Shown here piece after piece: positions 35,838 through 49,021 of a stretch of DNA of 64,000 nucleotides. Positions within the stretch are counted from its first letter, which is position 1. The number at the start of each line of letters is the position of its first letter. Made by a program: the position numbers and the translations under genes. The stretch is taken from NCBI RefSeq assembly GCF_050436995.1, contig NC_134764.1, forward strand, positions 10,540,001 to 10,604,000. The letters are read 5' to 3'. The notes under the pieces are model-generated. The model ran no database searches. It was not told the DNA's origin and saw only the letters and a list, made by a program, of their open reading frames with translations. The DNA is from Anticarsia gemmatalis. Lineage: Eukaryota; Arthropoda; Insecta; Lepidoptera; Erebidae.

Positions 35838-38800
35838 CTGGAAAAGAGAAAATAAGGTTATTTTATTTATACAATCCTTACTCTGTGGTAGATAATATAA
35901 GTTCAATATTATTATGTACGAAGTACAAATACTGCTTTGTACATAATGACCCCAGTTGCACATAATGTAAAGGGTTGCATTTATTGCTAGATAAATACAC
36001 GGTTGCGGTATAACAAAAACGCTTTCAGTTCGCAAAAGAAACCACTAATAATACCTCTGTGTCTCTGTGCAATAAGGTACATATTATTAGTGTATTTTTT
36101 TCTTATTAAACATTATTACAGTCATGAATAAAAGAAATAACATTAATGAAATGTAAGTGAATACACTACACAGCAATAGCGCTATCAACAGCATGATAAT
36201 ATTAAGTTACGCTATTCCACACTAGATGTCGCTAGTTGTACTATCATCAAAGATTCCAACAAAAGTCGAAAGAGACCACTTTTTAAAACAAATTTAATCA
36301 TATACTCACAGGTTCATCTGGTCCCCAAGTCTCTTGTCTCCGTTGAAGAGGTTAGAGAAGTGCAGCAACACCCTCTGAGGTATAAACTTGACGCGGTAGT
36401 CGCGGATGTGCATGTATGTCTCTCCGTCACGTTGCACTGGCTCGCCTATTAGGTCGTGTTTTACTACTAAGTTCACTGGAAAATATAAAAATAAAGATAC
36501 CTTAATGAACGTCGCGACTAGTCTGCGGTCAAGTGTGTGAGTTAATCACTGTTAACAGAAATCCTTACCCCATCGCCCATCTCTACAAAAATGATCTTAT
36601 TCTTAGATTGTAGGGAGCCGCGATAACAGAAGGCTATGAATAAACAGTATTATACCTTATTGTACGGCCAAAAGATGATATTTATTACGTAAATTGTTAG
36701 TTATTGTTTTGCGAATTGCGAGATAAAAACGACTGACCGCTAAAAAACAAAAACAGTTCTCTAACTCATCATTAATACCGCTACTGTCTACTAGATGGCG
36801 TTGTACTCACCCATAGTGATGTTTGCGAGACCTTTGCCCTGGATGGGCAACACTAAGATCCTTCCTTTCATCACGTAATCGGCTATGAATTCCATTTTAG
36901 GAGTGATGGAGTCTGTTCTTAGTCTGTAGTTCTTTAGATCCGCTCTGGAAAATGTATAAGTACGGTTAGAAACGTTAGAGGGTGTCAAGTACCGTGGGTT
37001 TGATTCCCACACTGACTAAAATATTCGAATAACCAGATTCGATTGAAAAGATTTTCCGTAGAAATCGTATGTATGAATTTGGTAATTATCTGTGAGTTAA
37101 ATTCGACCAAGATGCATTGAGTGGTTGTGTATGATAGGGTAAACAACCTGTCAGGCAAAAAGTTAATTACGCATTCAAACGTAATAATAATGAATTTTAC
37201 TAAAAGATGGAAACCATGAAATTTAAATTTAAATTCCATAACTTAGGCCGACAATTAGTTCAAACAAACTTTTCGTTAAAATAATTATAATTATGTTGAT
37301 ACTTACTTGTACGAAGTAAGCACAGAGTCAGTGAGTCCATGTAGAGCGATGTTCCTATAGTTTTGTGTGATAACCACCGGGCCAGCGCCTGACTCGATGT
37401 TGATGCCTGACACGTGCAGCGGCTCCATCTGAGGCACGGACAGGGATGGGATACCTGGAACATTGGGACAGTAAGCACTTAGAGGAGCAACATTTGCCAC
37501 TTAATTCTTGAATAAATTTCAAATGAATAGTTTTGTTTTTCTTGAACGATCGATTTTCGATGGTAAAACCTCCCCGAGTGAAGTTTCCCAGCAATAAAAA
37601 CCTATGTATTGTGAAATAAAATATAATAGGTATTGGGTTAAAAGCAATGTTACCTTTTTTCATCCTTCTTAACGCATCAGGAACAGCCGCTTTTAGACAC
37701 TCGTTTAGCTTCGTATCCTTTTGTCTGCATTTTGTGAAATCTTCCGCTGTAACAATACAATTATTCTATTATCAAAATGTTCGGAAATTATCGTGAATAT
37801 TATATCGTAGTCATCAGCCTAGCCTTTTTCGTACTATGAAAGCTTCCAGTCTTACCGGATGCAGCTGGATACCAGTATTTTACATGGAGCGACTGTCTAT
37901 CGGACCTCCACGACCTATATAGTTACCAGTAGCACGATTCCGTACAATTGGAGCCATCGAGTAAAGAGAGTTAGATATTTATTAGAATGTACTGCCAAAA
38001 TAGGTTTTACGACGCCCGCTACAGGAGCTGAACCAATTGTCATTTTTTTTTATAGCTAGCCGGTTGTCAGTAGTCGACAGTGGTAGAGAATCGCAGTACT
38101 TGATAGTCGATATAGTTCACGAAAGCCCTTGCTAACGCTGTAATGTCAGACTTTCATACTTCTGCAACAACTAAGCAGTGAATAAAACACATATCTGTTG
38201 TACAGTACGGATCGTATCGTAATAACAAAGATGAAAAACTAACTTTGACATCTAGCGATTTTTGCACGCGCAGCTACAAAATAAGATATTGTTTATCGAG
38301 ATAATTTTCGATTAATATGTTTATAATAATCTAATGTGCAGTACGATATCATGATTGCAGAATTATAGTACATAAACTACATACTACATAGACTGCACAT
38401 AGTTGCGTCATCATCTGCATCAACAACGGACGACACAAATTACGTGGTAGGCACGTTATTCGTGTCATCCGACAATTCGCATACGTAAAAGATATACAGT
38501 AGTACCCGAGTATTGAACAATTAAACTGTTAGGTACATGTATCATTAACAAATTATAATCATGTCCGTCTAGCCGACATTTGGCTACAGTGGCTGGTGTC
38601 ATTGCAACGGTACAGGACTTCGTTTAAAGTGTCCGAGTGTGTGCACAATACAAATGTACACTCCCTGTTCCCATTCTCGTAGCCTGGTTGGACGGATAAC
38701 CGCCAAGATTAGTTAGAGGCCAGAGGGGCAAGATCGAAGTCTCACGTACTCTCCGAGGAACGGAGGTCTTCAACCTCAACTTCCATAAGACCATTACTAA

Positions 38801-41800
38801 AAAAATCTTAACAGAAAAACACAGATACCACTTATTGGCCCGCCTCGGCATTCGAACCCCAGACCTCAGTGCTGTAGTCGTATCCACTACTGACCGCCCG
38901 ATAGAGACCAAAGTCGATCGCCCGATGGTCAGTTCGATTCCCACTCAGACATTGTAAAGTCATATCGTCTCTTACGTATCCATCACCATTCAAGATTCAA
39001 AAGTAAAATCTCTCTTTATAAAACGGCTATCCATCCAAATCCAATCCTTCCCACACATTGCTTAACTTAAACATGTGTTTCCCAACTGATACTTTTGCAT
39101 TACACCGTATATTGTCATCTACACGCTAGCTATTCGTTACAAGGCCGGGCAGTTGCCAAACACCTCAGACGGAATTATACCGGCGTTGGCCAAGTATTAT
39201 ATACTATATATAAATAGTTCTTTATGTAAATTAGTAGCTAAATATATAATAATTAACTAACGGAAGTTTTGGAGGCTTTGTTTGTAAATAATCATGTCCG
39301 TGAACAGTTTCCGTTTAATGCAATAGCGAAATTTGCAATTTTTGAAATTAATTTTGCTTCGACTATTTAATAAAGAGCCTTGGTATGTACGATTTATGTA
39401 CATTTTTATTAACAATACTATGTATTTCCAAAATAAAATAACTGTATCAAAGAGATCACCGTCAGATGCATAAGCCACTTAATTTTGAATTTTGTATACC
39501 TAACTACTTCCACTGGCTGTGAGCAAAATTCTCACTTCTTAACAATTAAGTACACTATAATAAAATTATGAGAGGTTTTGATTGAGTTTTCTACAGTAAG
39601 ATACGTTTTAAATTAAATACGGACCAGATAGACACATAAAAAAGTTAAAATTGTTTAAGAAATAAGACTACATTCATGGCGGAAAGTCACCACGCCGGCG
39701 ACGCTACCAGTTTGTACACGCTGTCTGCGCGTCAATTCTCATTCGTAGCTAATATTTGCAAAAAGGTTATTAGCCTAAATTCTACGAAAAATTACTTGAG
39801 GATACGAGACTCAAACATTTGTTTTTTTTAAACGACTCTTGCTATTATACTCTAAACAAACTTGGTCAGTAACGACTAACGACTATTTGGACAAAGTTTA
39901 AAAATATAATAGTCAGTTTTATGGTTATTATATTTGTCTGTCAAAACTAGCATCCTGTTAGGAATTTTCCAGTATTTCGTTAGATAACTTTAAAGTAGTT
40001 ATAAACGGTTGTTTTTCTAGATATCTAGCCGGTTCTATATTAAGATTATTATAGCGTTTTTAAGCATTTAAATTTAGCAATAGCCATAAAGTAGTTTTCC
40101 TAACAATCATGTTCAATCATGTGTTATTTGCATATTAACAGTTCCAGATTTATCAATTTGATGACTGTAAGTGTCTTGTTCGATCATTATTTTTACAATG
40201 AGTATTTACTCAGAATGGAACCACACATTCTTTTACATTTTTACTCTTTTGCGGCATACTAATATAAAAGTAGTTTAAAACCTTACACAAAAAAGAACGA
40301 CACGATTTTCGCTTAAAAATAGGGTTTACAAAAAGGTGAGCAACCAACTGCAACTGATAGAATAGACATGTTTTTGTAAAACCTTTGATATCTCGCTCTG
40401 TGGTTCCTATTTGCACAAATACGGAACATTATTTCTCCGTCGCACAAGCCTTTAGTTAGATAATATTATGCATATTGATTTATGTTTAACGGTCTACTAA
40501 ACGGTAAACAATCACAGCTTGTCGCATAATAAATACTACAAGGCGCAACAGATCTTATAGGCGGTGATTTGGGGTCCTTTTCTTTTTTTATTTCCCGACG
40601 TTTCGACCGGCTTACATCAATCTTGTCGCGGGTTAAGTGAATTTTAATATTACATGCATTGATATCGATAACAAGTCATATTTGCTTTATATTAGTAGTT
40701 ATGGTGTCCCAAAATCTTTTTTGCGAATCGTATAATATTGAGAAATTAATTAAAACGAGCAAGACGTGAGTTTCTTACCGGTTTTTCTCAAGAGTAACAG
40801 CAATTTCAAAACGGTGGTACTGTGGTAGATAAAAAATACTAAGACGAATTCAAAAACTTGTAAAAAAAAATGAGACATAATCATAATATATTTAACTTTT
40901 GTTACCTGAATTCTTCTCATTAACTTTCTGTAGCACCATAAACATATTCCTAGTTAATTTTTGTTTCTATTGTATTAGTAATTTAACTTTAGTTAAAACT
41001 CTATGTTAGTTATTTACAAGTTAACTAAGAACAGTTATAAACACAAAGTTAAAAGTAGCGATGTCGTAACTAGTTAAGTCACCAGGTTTTCCTCGCTGCG
41101 TCGTGTCTGGCATATCAATACTTACATCAGTATACGTAAAGCCTAGACTAGACTAGGGGTGACAAACTTAGGGCTTAAGTTTTACAGATATTTTACAAAG
41201 ACATGTAAAAATAATTAACAAAATAAAAGCTGGGTTTGGTGTTGTATGATCGTTCCTATTTCTATAATGATAAATTCACGCCTGTTATACGCGTGTATAA
41301 AAAACACCCACGTTTCGCAATAATTAATATTTGTCCCATGTAAGAGGGGGCAGGCATATTGCCATATAGCGGGCACATTACCGAAACATTAGTAATTATC
41401 ATTAAAAACATATTAGCACTTTGGGCAACGCGAGAATCGAACCAGGATACTTGTGACTTGTGTTCGTATACATAACCACTGAAATCAAAGAGAGCCTACC
41501 AATATACATTGTCGCATTAATTTAAATATATGAACCGTGAAAAGTATAAAAGTTGATGAGAATTTATAATAATTTAATGAATCTCGTGCCAGCCCTACTA
41601 TCTCTGGTGTAACGTAACTCGCACGTAACATTGGTGTAACAGTTGAGATCAATATTCATTACAAATATATTGCGAACAGAAAGATCAAGGACGTCTCACT
41701 ATAACTTTATTTATCGGTAATAAGAAAACCCTTAATAACCAATAAAAAAAAACTATTATTGTATCCGAAACTGGTAGCCCAATTTTATTGAAATTTTGTA

Positions 41801-44800
41801 TGAAGATAGTTGAAAACCCGGGATCAAATATAGGACAGTTTTTTTATAAGGGGTTCATATTTGCACGTGCAATAGTTCCAAGAGACATTATATTGTAAAC
41901 TGAAAAAAGACCTTTTTTATGAACACCCACTTAAACACCTGTAACGGGCCTTAACTACACTAAAAAATCTGCACATATGAACTACTAACTACTACTAATC
42001 CTGAACCATTTGCAGATTCCATAAATAATTGCTCCGAGTGAAATCCGAAATCATGATTTCTATGCGTAGTGGAAGCTTGTAGCGACCATATTATCCTCTA
42101 CTCCGCAAGTGACATAATTACATTTATTGAATTACTCATTAATTAAATGAATACCTAAGGTTTCCTTAATTTTACAAAATTTATTTACCCAATTAATTTG
42201 GTTTTATCTCTTAGATGAAAGTAACCTTACTTTACGAGTAGGTCTCAGTCAACTTACCCTTTTACTGTTACACAACGTAATAAACGTTACACGCTGGAAC
42301 TTTCTAAGTAACATCTAGATAATTCTAAGTAAACGTTTAGTTTGCGCAAGAAGTTTTATATCTAACAAGATCATAAAATTTAAACAACCCGAGATTGTTT
42401 AAACAACCAAGTAAAGTGACTTCTCGTTCATCATCAGCCCAGCCTTTCTTCTAAACTACATATATTGGTCTCGACGCATGTACCTGGATACCAGTACCTC
42501 CGCTATCCAGGTTATAACATGATACCCTTCGGTTAGTCTAGTTGTCAGACTTTTAAACTTCTACGAACTAATTGCTGTTAACGACTGTTCAAGGTCTCTG
42601 AAAATGACAGCCGGGACCCACAATTTCAAGGAGGAACTTGATATGTATTAGATGGTCACCCATCCCAAAGGTCTCTGAAAGTGACAGCCGGGACCCATAA
42701 TTCCACGTCCACAGAACAACCTCGGCAAGCGTAACTTAACTTCAAAGATCGATCCGCACTGTTGTCTCGTTACACAACGGTAATCAAAGTTTACACGGTT
42801 ACGTAAATAGATGGCGCTAAGAAAGGTCACGGTCAACAATGTTTAATGTGCACTTGTTATTACGAAAAGTGTTAAAAATAATGGGAGTTTGGTAAAAGGT
42901 TTAAGAGTTCGTAAATAAATATTTGTTAATGTTAAAATTTGCACAAGATTTTAGGTATATTTTTTTTATTTGATTTGGTTTTGAAGTACAGAATACGTAA
43001 AGGTCATTGAACTTTTTATATGCAAATGTTTGTTATAATATAATTTATTTTAGATTGGTTTATATATTTACGTTCATTTGTTTTAAAGGTTTTTTTAAAT
43101 GTATCAGTTTGGTGGTTATACTTTCCTTCACCATTCATAAAAATAACAGTATGCATCAATAAACGGAGCATAAAAATTCCTCAATCTCAACTTAGAAATA
43201 CTTGTATTGATTCATTTCTTGAAAGAAAATCCCATTTAATGAGTTAGAAATCGCACCTGAAGTCTCTGCACACCAATCCCATCTACCGCTATACATATGT
43301 CTTTTAACAACATCTCTTAAAACTCATCTCAATTTTTTAAGTCTTATCTCAACGCATACCCAAGCTCAAACTTTAATCAACACTTAAACTGAATCTCAAA
43401 GTCCCTGACACGATCACTTTCACAACGTCCTTCCTGCTTTCTCAATTATATTTAAGTTTATTTCACATCATATCTTTACTCTTGTGAAACGACGCCGGGC
43501 GACCTTCGTAGTTTCGCACTCAGCTTTGTGCAAGACAGACAGACAAATATAGATGTTGCGTATAGATATGTATTGCATCTTTCTTTGAGTCAATAAACTA
43601 TATGAGAAGTGGTGATCAAAGGTTGAGATGATTTGTTAATCGTGTTCTGTTGATACGAATTGAATTGATAAAATGTGAAATTTTTCTTCGTAATAATAAA
43701 TAGTATTGTGTTGTGTTCCTTTATGTATACGTAAATAATATATGGCAAAAAGCAGGTAAATAGTTCTAGATAAAATCTGGATAATAAAATATCATGTCTT
43801 GCAGATGATTAACGTACCTAAATACACATTTTGAAGAAAGACAAGTTAATTTTATGTTCGCAATGTCCTCGCAGGTAAGGTAATACTTTGAATCGACCAA
43901 ACAAAAAGTAGATACTAGTGCCTGATTATAGCCCGACAACTTAGAAGTGAGACTTGTACGCAATGTTTGTGGCTTTCGGACGTTTACAAAATTCTATCTT
44001 TAGAACATCAGTGACTCGGATTATAACGTTATTTAATTTCAACTTTAGTGAACAGAAATTACCTATAATTTTTCTGTTGACCCAGTTAACTACCTACCCT
44101 ATTACAAAATACAAATAAAAATAAACAAAAAATCTAGAAATATCTAGACAAATCTAATCTTCGAAAATCAAGTAAAACAGATTCGCTAACAAACACTACG
44201 GGTCAAGGTCGTACAGCGGACGCATGTAAATAGTTGCGTCGTCTCATTGACATGCGCACGCGCACGCCGACCTTGCGCATGCGATACTGACCCTACGGTT
44301 ATTGGTGGTATAATAGCACACGTAGAGACACTTAGGGCCCGGGATGACGCCTTGGACCAATGTGATGGTTTTAAGCATTTAGTTAATGACTGTGACCTCA
44401 CACGAAGGCTCATATCTGTGTATTGTTCTTCTCTTGAAGAGAATTTAATTTGGGTCGACTTTTAGCATGCCGAGATGACCAATGGTCATCGTCAGAAATG
44501 ATTAACAATACAAAATCCTACAATATATATTTTTTACATTTTATTTATAAAATCACGCTTGAAGGTAGGCCCAGTTAGTCTATTGAGCTACACGATGACA
44601 TGTTTGACAATATTTTAAAGGTTTATTTATTCATATGATTGAAAATATTCGTAAAAACAATTCACATATAAACATATTAATCCACATAGTCCGAGATATT
44701 CGAGTATGAATATGGAGCAATTTGAAAACGATTATCAAAAAAAGAAACGTCTGGTGTTACGGCTTGACTATTATGGTGAAATTTTGTGGTCAATTAGTTA

Positions 44801-47800
44801 TAATTTTTTTCATATTTCTCATGATGTACGATTTCTTTTTATAACTAAGCCAGGCCAAGCAGTATTTGACAAATAGTAAACACAAACACCAACAACCAAC
44901 TGAAGCATCGTCAACAAAAGACAAACTCTTCTCCTTTTCACGTTTGGCATGTTTGTAAAGAAATTTCTCTGGTTCGATAAAAACTCTATTTGACAATGAC
45001 AAAGCTTCTTGTGAATCATTATAATAAGAAGACCCCGGATATCACACAATGTACTTACAGTACCTTCGGGCAATTTCTCGTGTATTCCATATTTGCAATA
45101 CTTAACCTTAACGAAGGATAGCAGTCATAAATTATGTTTCAATATTTATTCACAACCGGTTTGGTAATAAATTATGTAATACTGAGAAATATAGACTGTT
45201 TGTATGTTTGTGACACGGATGTTTATTCATATTAATAGAATTAATATGAATAAACATCTTATAAATTCTAAATGAAGAATAACGTGAGCATGCATTATTT
45301 ATCTCAGTTTGATTGATATTATTGCATCTTCGTTCCTGTTTTTGCAAATCAAGAATATGACTCTTGTGGGATTGTATATCGCTTAATTAAATAGAGAGAC
45401 ATTATACATAATAACAGGCCTCTGTTAGCCACTGCGCCAAAAAATGATTTGTTTATGCATGAACTTATCAAGGTATCTGCACTTTCTGATGATCGAAATT
45501 TTAGGTTACTGTAATGGAATACTACACCCTAAAGTCTTTGAGCAAAATAATGTTACTAAATAAGTGACCGTAATAAATTAAGTGACATTAAAAAAAAAGC
45601 ACTTTACAATAAAAATATTATAAATTGTGAACCTGAGTTTAAAGCCACAATAACACTGGAATGATTTAACTCATTACCTTCAGTTTTAGTTTTTCGATAA
45701 AAAAGAACTTTATCTATACTAATATTATAAAGCTGAAGAGTTTGTTTGTATGTTTGTTTGTTTGTTTGAACGCGCTAATCTCGGGAACTACTGGTCCGAT
45801 TTGAATAATTGTTTCAGTGTTAGATAGCCCATTTATCGAGGAAGGCTATAGGCTATATATCATCACGCTACGACCAATAGGAGCAGAGTACCAATGAAAA
45901 ATTTTACAAAAACGGGGAAATTTAAGATTCTCTTATGACGCAAGCGAAGTTGCGCGGGTCAGCTAGTCAGACATAATTGTTTACTTTATCTACATTAAAC
46001 AACCCAATAATTATCAGAAAGTAGCAAAACAAGCTGCAAATTTACCACAAAACAGCAAGGGGCCAGTGAAAGCGAACACGGAAATATATTCATTACATGA
46101 TCTCAAATGTAAGTGTAAACAATTTAATACGGCTCTTACGTTATATTACCGAGCATTACGGCTTACTACGGCTTACTCCGGCTTACACGCGACTGTTAGA
46201 TAATGCACATCATTAATTTATTATGTGATTTGAAGCTGAATTCGGAAGTTGATTTTTTAGGTTGGCGCCGTCTGTTGTGCAGGGGTTACGAAGTTGATCG
46301 ACGGCGGTGATCGCTTTTTTTATATAGATGGCACATCTATTTTTTACTAGCTCTTGTCCGCGACTCTGTCCGCGTGGATTATAGTCATACATCTTACGGC
46401 AAAAACCACAGGCAAAAGCTAGTACTTCTGAATTGTAGGTGTAATTCTGGTACATAAGCTACAACACTGCCAAGTTTCATCAAATTCCGTCATTGAGTGC
46501 AAACGTTAATCCAAACACATATATTATTTATTTAATAAGTACCTAACAGATAACTTATAAGATGGAATTTCAACAGTTGTTTATACATATTTTCTGTCAC
46601 TTTATTTAGTAGATAAGTCATCTGGCACCTGTTCATAACTTAAACACTGTTACTATCAACTATGTTCTTAAGCATAGATAGAATAAGTAAGTAAAAAAAC
46701 AACTCAAAATTAAATGCAAAAATTATTTGCAAGGATCGTATTTAGTGACAGGCTTCTGGTATGCGTTTGGCCAATGTAATTAATTATGATGATGTATTTT
46801 ATTCTTCACTTATATTCAGGCTGGAATGGTGTCAGGTAAAGAGAGGCTACATCGTTAATTTTGTAAGTTATTTCCATCCTTGAATTGATGTAAAACCAGG
46901 AAGAGTTCTGTGGAGGTGGACCGGTGTCATGCGTTGAAGATGATTATTTATACCAAGCTGTTAGCCTTCTTGAAAAGCGATAAATAGTAAAAGACATTAC
47001 AAAGACAGCAATGGAAGGATGATGTTCTTTGATTTCTTACTGGTGTTAGTATAGTATACTAGTCAGACTGTTTTGAATCATATTTCACATTAAATAAACT
47101 AACAGTTGCCATTACCACAGAATAACCATTACAGTTTCACCGGCTACCGTGATTTCGGCAGAATAAGATGCAAACGAAAATAAAAACCATTTGAACTCTA
47201 AGTAAATACTAATATGTCGTTAAAAACTTTAACATTGTCCTCTAACCAAGACAATACAAAAATAGGTGTATTTTATTAAATCGTACTCTATTTGCATTTT
47301 AAATACAAAAGTTTGTGAGTATGTTTAATATCCTTTTGGGCAAATAAATATCACTTTATGGATTTTAAAGAAAGTAAATTCACAGATAGTTTAATGCCAT
47401 GATTCATATTTTAGATACTTGTTACTCCGATAAAACTATCTACGCGATTGAAGTCGCAAGCAGAGGCTAGTCTTTGCATAATCCCATTCTGGGGTGCTGT
47501 TATGTCTAAGGAAGTATCTTCCAGGTCACTCTAATCAATGACCATATTAATTCAGTTCACGAGTTAAGAGTAATGTTTCGTAACAAATGAAAAAAATATA
47601 ATCGTGATCATTATATCGAGTAGTGTTAAATAACTGTGGTCTAGACATTAAATGAATAGTAAGAATGGTCATTTGGGATTCACTTTCCAATTAAGGTCTA
47701 TGAATCTTTAAATCGAGATGAAATGAAATATCTTTGAACGCTTTCTCAAGGCCTTAATCAACACTATGCAGACCCTACGCCATGGTTACCATACCATATA

Positions 47801-49021
47801 AAATATCACGCCTATTATTCCCGGAGGTGTAGGTTAAAGTGTATGAACTACACCCCCGGTAATACATTAACAATGTTGATCCTTTTGAAAGACAACTCCC
47901 GCACTAAGAATTGCTCTTGTGTCGCGGGGACTTTTACAAACATACAAACAACGGACACAAAGCACAACCAGACCCGAAACAATTATTTGTGGATCGCACA
48001 AATAATTGCTCCGTGTGGGAATCGAACCCACGACCTCCCGACGCAGTAGTGTTGGCGTGGTGACCTAAACCACTGCGCCACGGAGGCAGTCAATGTTAGT
48101 CCCGTGTAATAGGGAGCGAGCTTAATGCTATTGGCTACCATGGATATATATTTTTATATAAATTAGAAAATATCATTAACAATGTAGGTACCCGACCAGG
48201 GAATCGAACCGAAAACCTTATGATCAGCAGTCGGATGCACCATACTATTAATAAAATAATAATATAATTATAGTATACTAAAAATATGCATGTGCTTGAC
48301 CTCAAAAATATGGGTTAGGACATTTAAGATTATCTATTGATCAATAAAAAAAATAGCGAATTTCGCTCCTAATGTAAAAATATCGCAGATTCATGAATGG
48401 AATATTTCAAGTCTTTACAACATAACGAACAAAACGGACAACATGTTACGCAAACAAGATACCTATCTTTAGCTTAGAGCTTACAAACTTAACTGTCTGT
48501 GAAATAAACCGGGAAATGCATATGACATAGTTCAACAAGGTTGTATAGAGCCTTCTATGCAAGGATTGAGTGTACAAAATTAAGAATTTAGTACATCAGT
48601 GGCCCGCAGACCTATGCAGGTGGCCTGTATGATACAGTTATTTTATTTTGGAATTATAAAGAATTTTCAATATACCTATATAAACTCTTCCGTGAATGTG
48701 TGAGTGACTGAGTGATGGTCAACGCACAGCCGAAACTACTGAACGAAGAAATTTGAAATTTAATATAAAAATTCTTTAGGAAGTGTAGAGGAGCAATAAG
48801 ATAGGATTTTTGGAAATTCCACGTCACTGAAGCCGCGGGCGGAAAGCTAGTTTCGTAAAATCTAGGTAAATCATGCATGCCAAGACTCTCTACTAAGTTG
48901 TCGTACTACTCAGTAACACGGAAACAATAAAAATAAAAGAAGAAATAAAATACTTACGTAAACTATTATCAGCTGCCACGAAACTCATAAAACAAACAAA
49001 AATAATTAAATAATTATACAT
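35699..49021 (-). CDS. Takeout / juvenile-hormone-binding-like secreted protein, complete
   Basis: Six exons on the minus strand: 48958-49021, 37654-37746, 37307-37454, 36811-36944, 36310-36475 and 35699-35837. They total 744 nt for 247 residues, the usual length of the takeout/JHBP family. All joins keep frame at GT-AG sites. A signal peptide MYNYLIIFVCFMSFVAA is predicted to be cleaved before Asp18. The conserved N-terminal Cys pair is at 28 and 38, forming the family's first disulfide. Other signatures are PLHVSGINIESG, NIALHGL, GKGLANITMVNL, YRVKFIPQRVLLHFSNLFNG and GDQMNLFLNEN. Family members bind hydrophobic ligands such as juvenile hormone in a tubular fold and act in haemolymph or sensory tissue. 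Ligand and tissue cannot be told from sequence. The first intron is 11.2 kb. Confidence 0.92.
36310..36475 (-). CDS. Takeout-like exon 5
   Basis: It encodes NLVVKHDLIGEPVQRDG, YMHIRDYRVKFIPQRVLLHF and SNLFNGDKRLGDQMN. Acceptor TTTTCCAG, donor CCT|GTGAGT. This is the ligand-pocket beta-sheet region characteristic of the family. Confidence 0.92.
36811..36944 (-). CDS. Takeout-like exon 4
   Basis: It encodes ADLKNYRLRTDSITP, then FIADYVMKGRILVLPIQGKG. Acceptor TTTTCCAG, donor ATGG|GTGAGT. The split last codon gives Val on joining to exon 5. Confidence 0.92.
37307..37454 (-). CDS. Takeout-like exon 3
   Basis: It encodes IPSLSVPQMEPLHVSG, INIESGAGPVVITQNYRN and IALHGLTDSVLTSYK. Acceptor TGTTCCAG, donor AA|GTAAGT. 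Open frames on this strand that run past its ends extend into introns. Confidence 0.92.
37654..37746 (-). CDS. Takeout-like exon 2
   Basis: It encodes EDFTKCRQKDTKLNECLKAA and the start of the conserved DALRRMKKG segment, including both Cys of the N-terminal disulfide. Acceptor TGTTACAG, donor G|GTAACA. Confidence 0.9.
37826..37960 (+). mobile_element. Retroposon fragment of the 1796-2194 family
   Basis: It contains GGATGCAGCTGGATACCAGT and TTTACATGGAGCGACTGTCT as in the copy at 1813-2177. Confidence 0.6.
38625..38905 (-). mobile_element. tRNA-derived SINE, family 2, inverted
   Basis: Minus-strand copy: the box B complement (GGCATTCGAACCCCAGACCT on +) is at the high-coordinate end and the body (CACTCCCTGTTCCCATTCTC) at the low end. 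It is related to 23541-23910. The open frame 38624-38944 is part of it. Confidence 0.6.
41276..41470. repeat. Interspersed repeat of the 6505-6770 family
   Basis: It shares CACGCCTGTTATAC, TTGTCCCATGTAAGAGGGGG and a GAGAATCGAACC end with the copies at 6505 and 47803. Confidence 0.55.
42436..42760 (+). mobile_element. Retroposon of the 1796-2194 family, with internal duplication
   Basis: It carries the same TGATACCCTTCGGTTAG.., GTTAACGACTGT and AATGACAGCCGGGACCCA blocks as 1813-2177. The block AATGACAGCCGGGACCCA occurs twice (about 42603 and 42678), with one intervening segment lost or duplicated. Confidence 0.55.
45218..45258. repeat. Perfect 19-bp palindrome
   Basis: Arms at 45218-45236 and 45240-45258 (starting GATGTTTATTCATATTAAT) are exact complements with a 3-nt spacer. 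AT-rich; no element boundary identified. Confidence 0.8.
45713..45966 (+). mobile_element. Non-autonomous Helitron-like element
   Basis: It is near-identical to 25915-26172: 5' TCTATACTAATATTATAAAG, GTTT tract, 3' GCGCGGGTCAGCTAG before T. Its similarity to the other copies suggests fairly recent activity. Confidence 0.8.
47803..48240. repeat. 6505-family repeat split by a family-1 SINE
   Basis: The halves at 47803-47880 (CACGCCTATTATTCCCGGAG..) and 48090-48240 (AGTCCCGTGTAATAGGGAGC .. GGGAATCGAACC) flank a family-1 SINE at 47886-48090. This gives an order of insertion: the SINE is younger. Confidence 0.55.
47886..48090 (-). mobile_element. tRNA-derived SINE, family 1, full-length
   Basis: On the minus strand the head reads CCGTGGCGCAGTGGTTTAGG with a clear box B (GTGGGTTCGATTCCCACACG), and the tail ends in CTTAGTGCGGGAGTTGTCTT. 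The open frame 47843-48049 is derived from it. Confidence 0.75.
48667..48850 (+). mobile_element. Helitron-like element, second subfamily
   Basis: It ends GCGGGCGGAAAGCTAG before T and contains GTGACTGAGTGATGGTCAAC and CGCACAGCCGAAACTACTG, shared with 49932-50299. The 5' boundary is approximate. Confidence 0.6.
48958..49021 (-). CDS. Takeout-like exon 1: signal peptide
   Basis: The ATG is at 49021; the exon ends C|GTAAGT at 48958. It encodes MYNYLIIFVCFMSFVAADNSL plus one base of the next codon, making a classic hydrophobic secretion signal. Isolation of the signal peptide on its own small exon followed by a long intron is common in secreted insect proteins. Confidence 0.88.

Larger units (their letters stand above)
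37747..48957 (-). other. First intron of the takeout-like gene, 11.2 kb
   Basis: It contains remnants of most repeat families in the window, listed separately, and a perfect 19-bp palindrome at 45218-45258. Possible coding-like islands occur on the plus strand at 39676-39834 and 44247-44465, both unsupported by splice or homology evidence. The remaining sequence is AT-rich with nothing recognisable. Confidence 0.6.
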
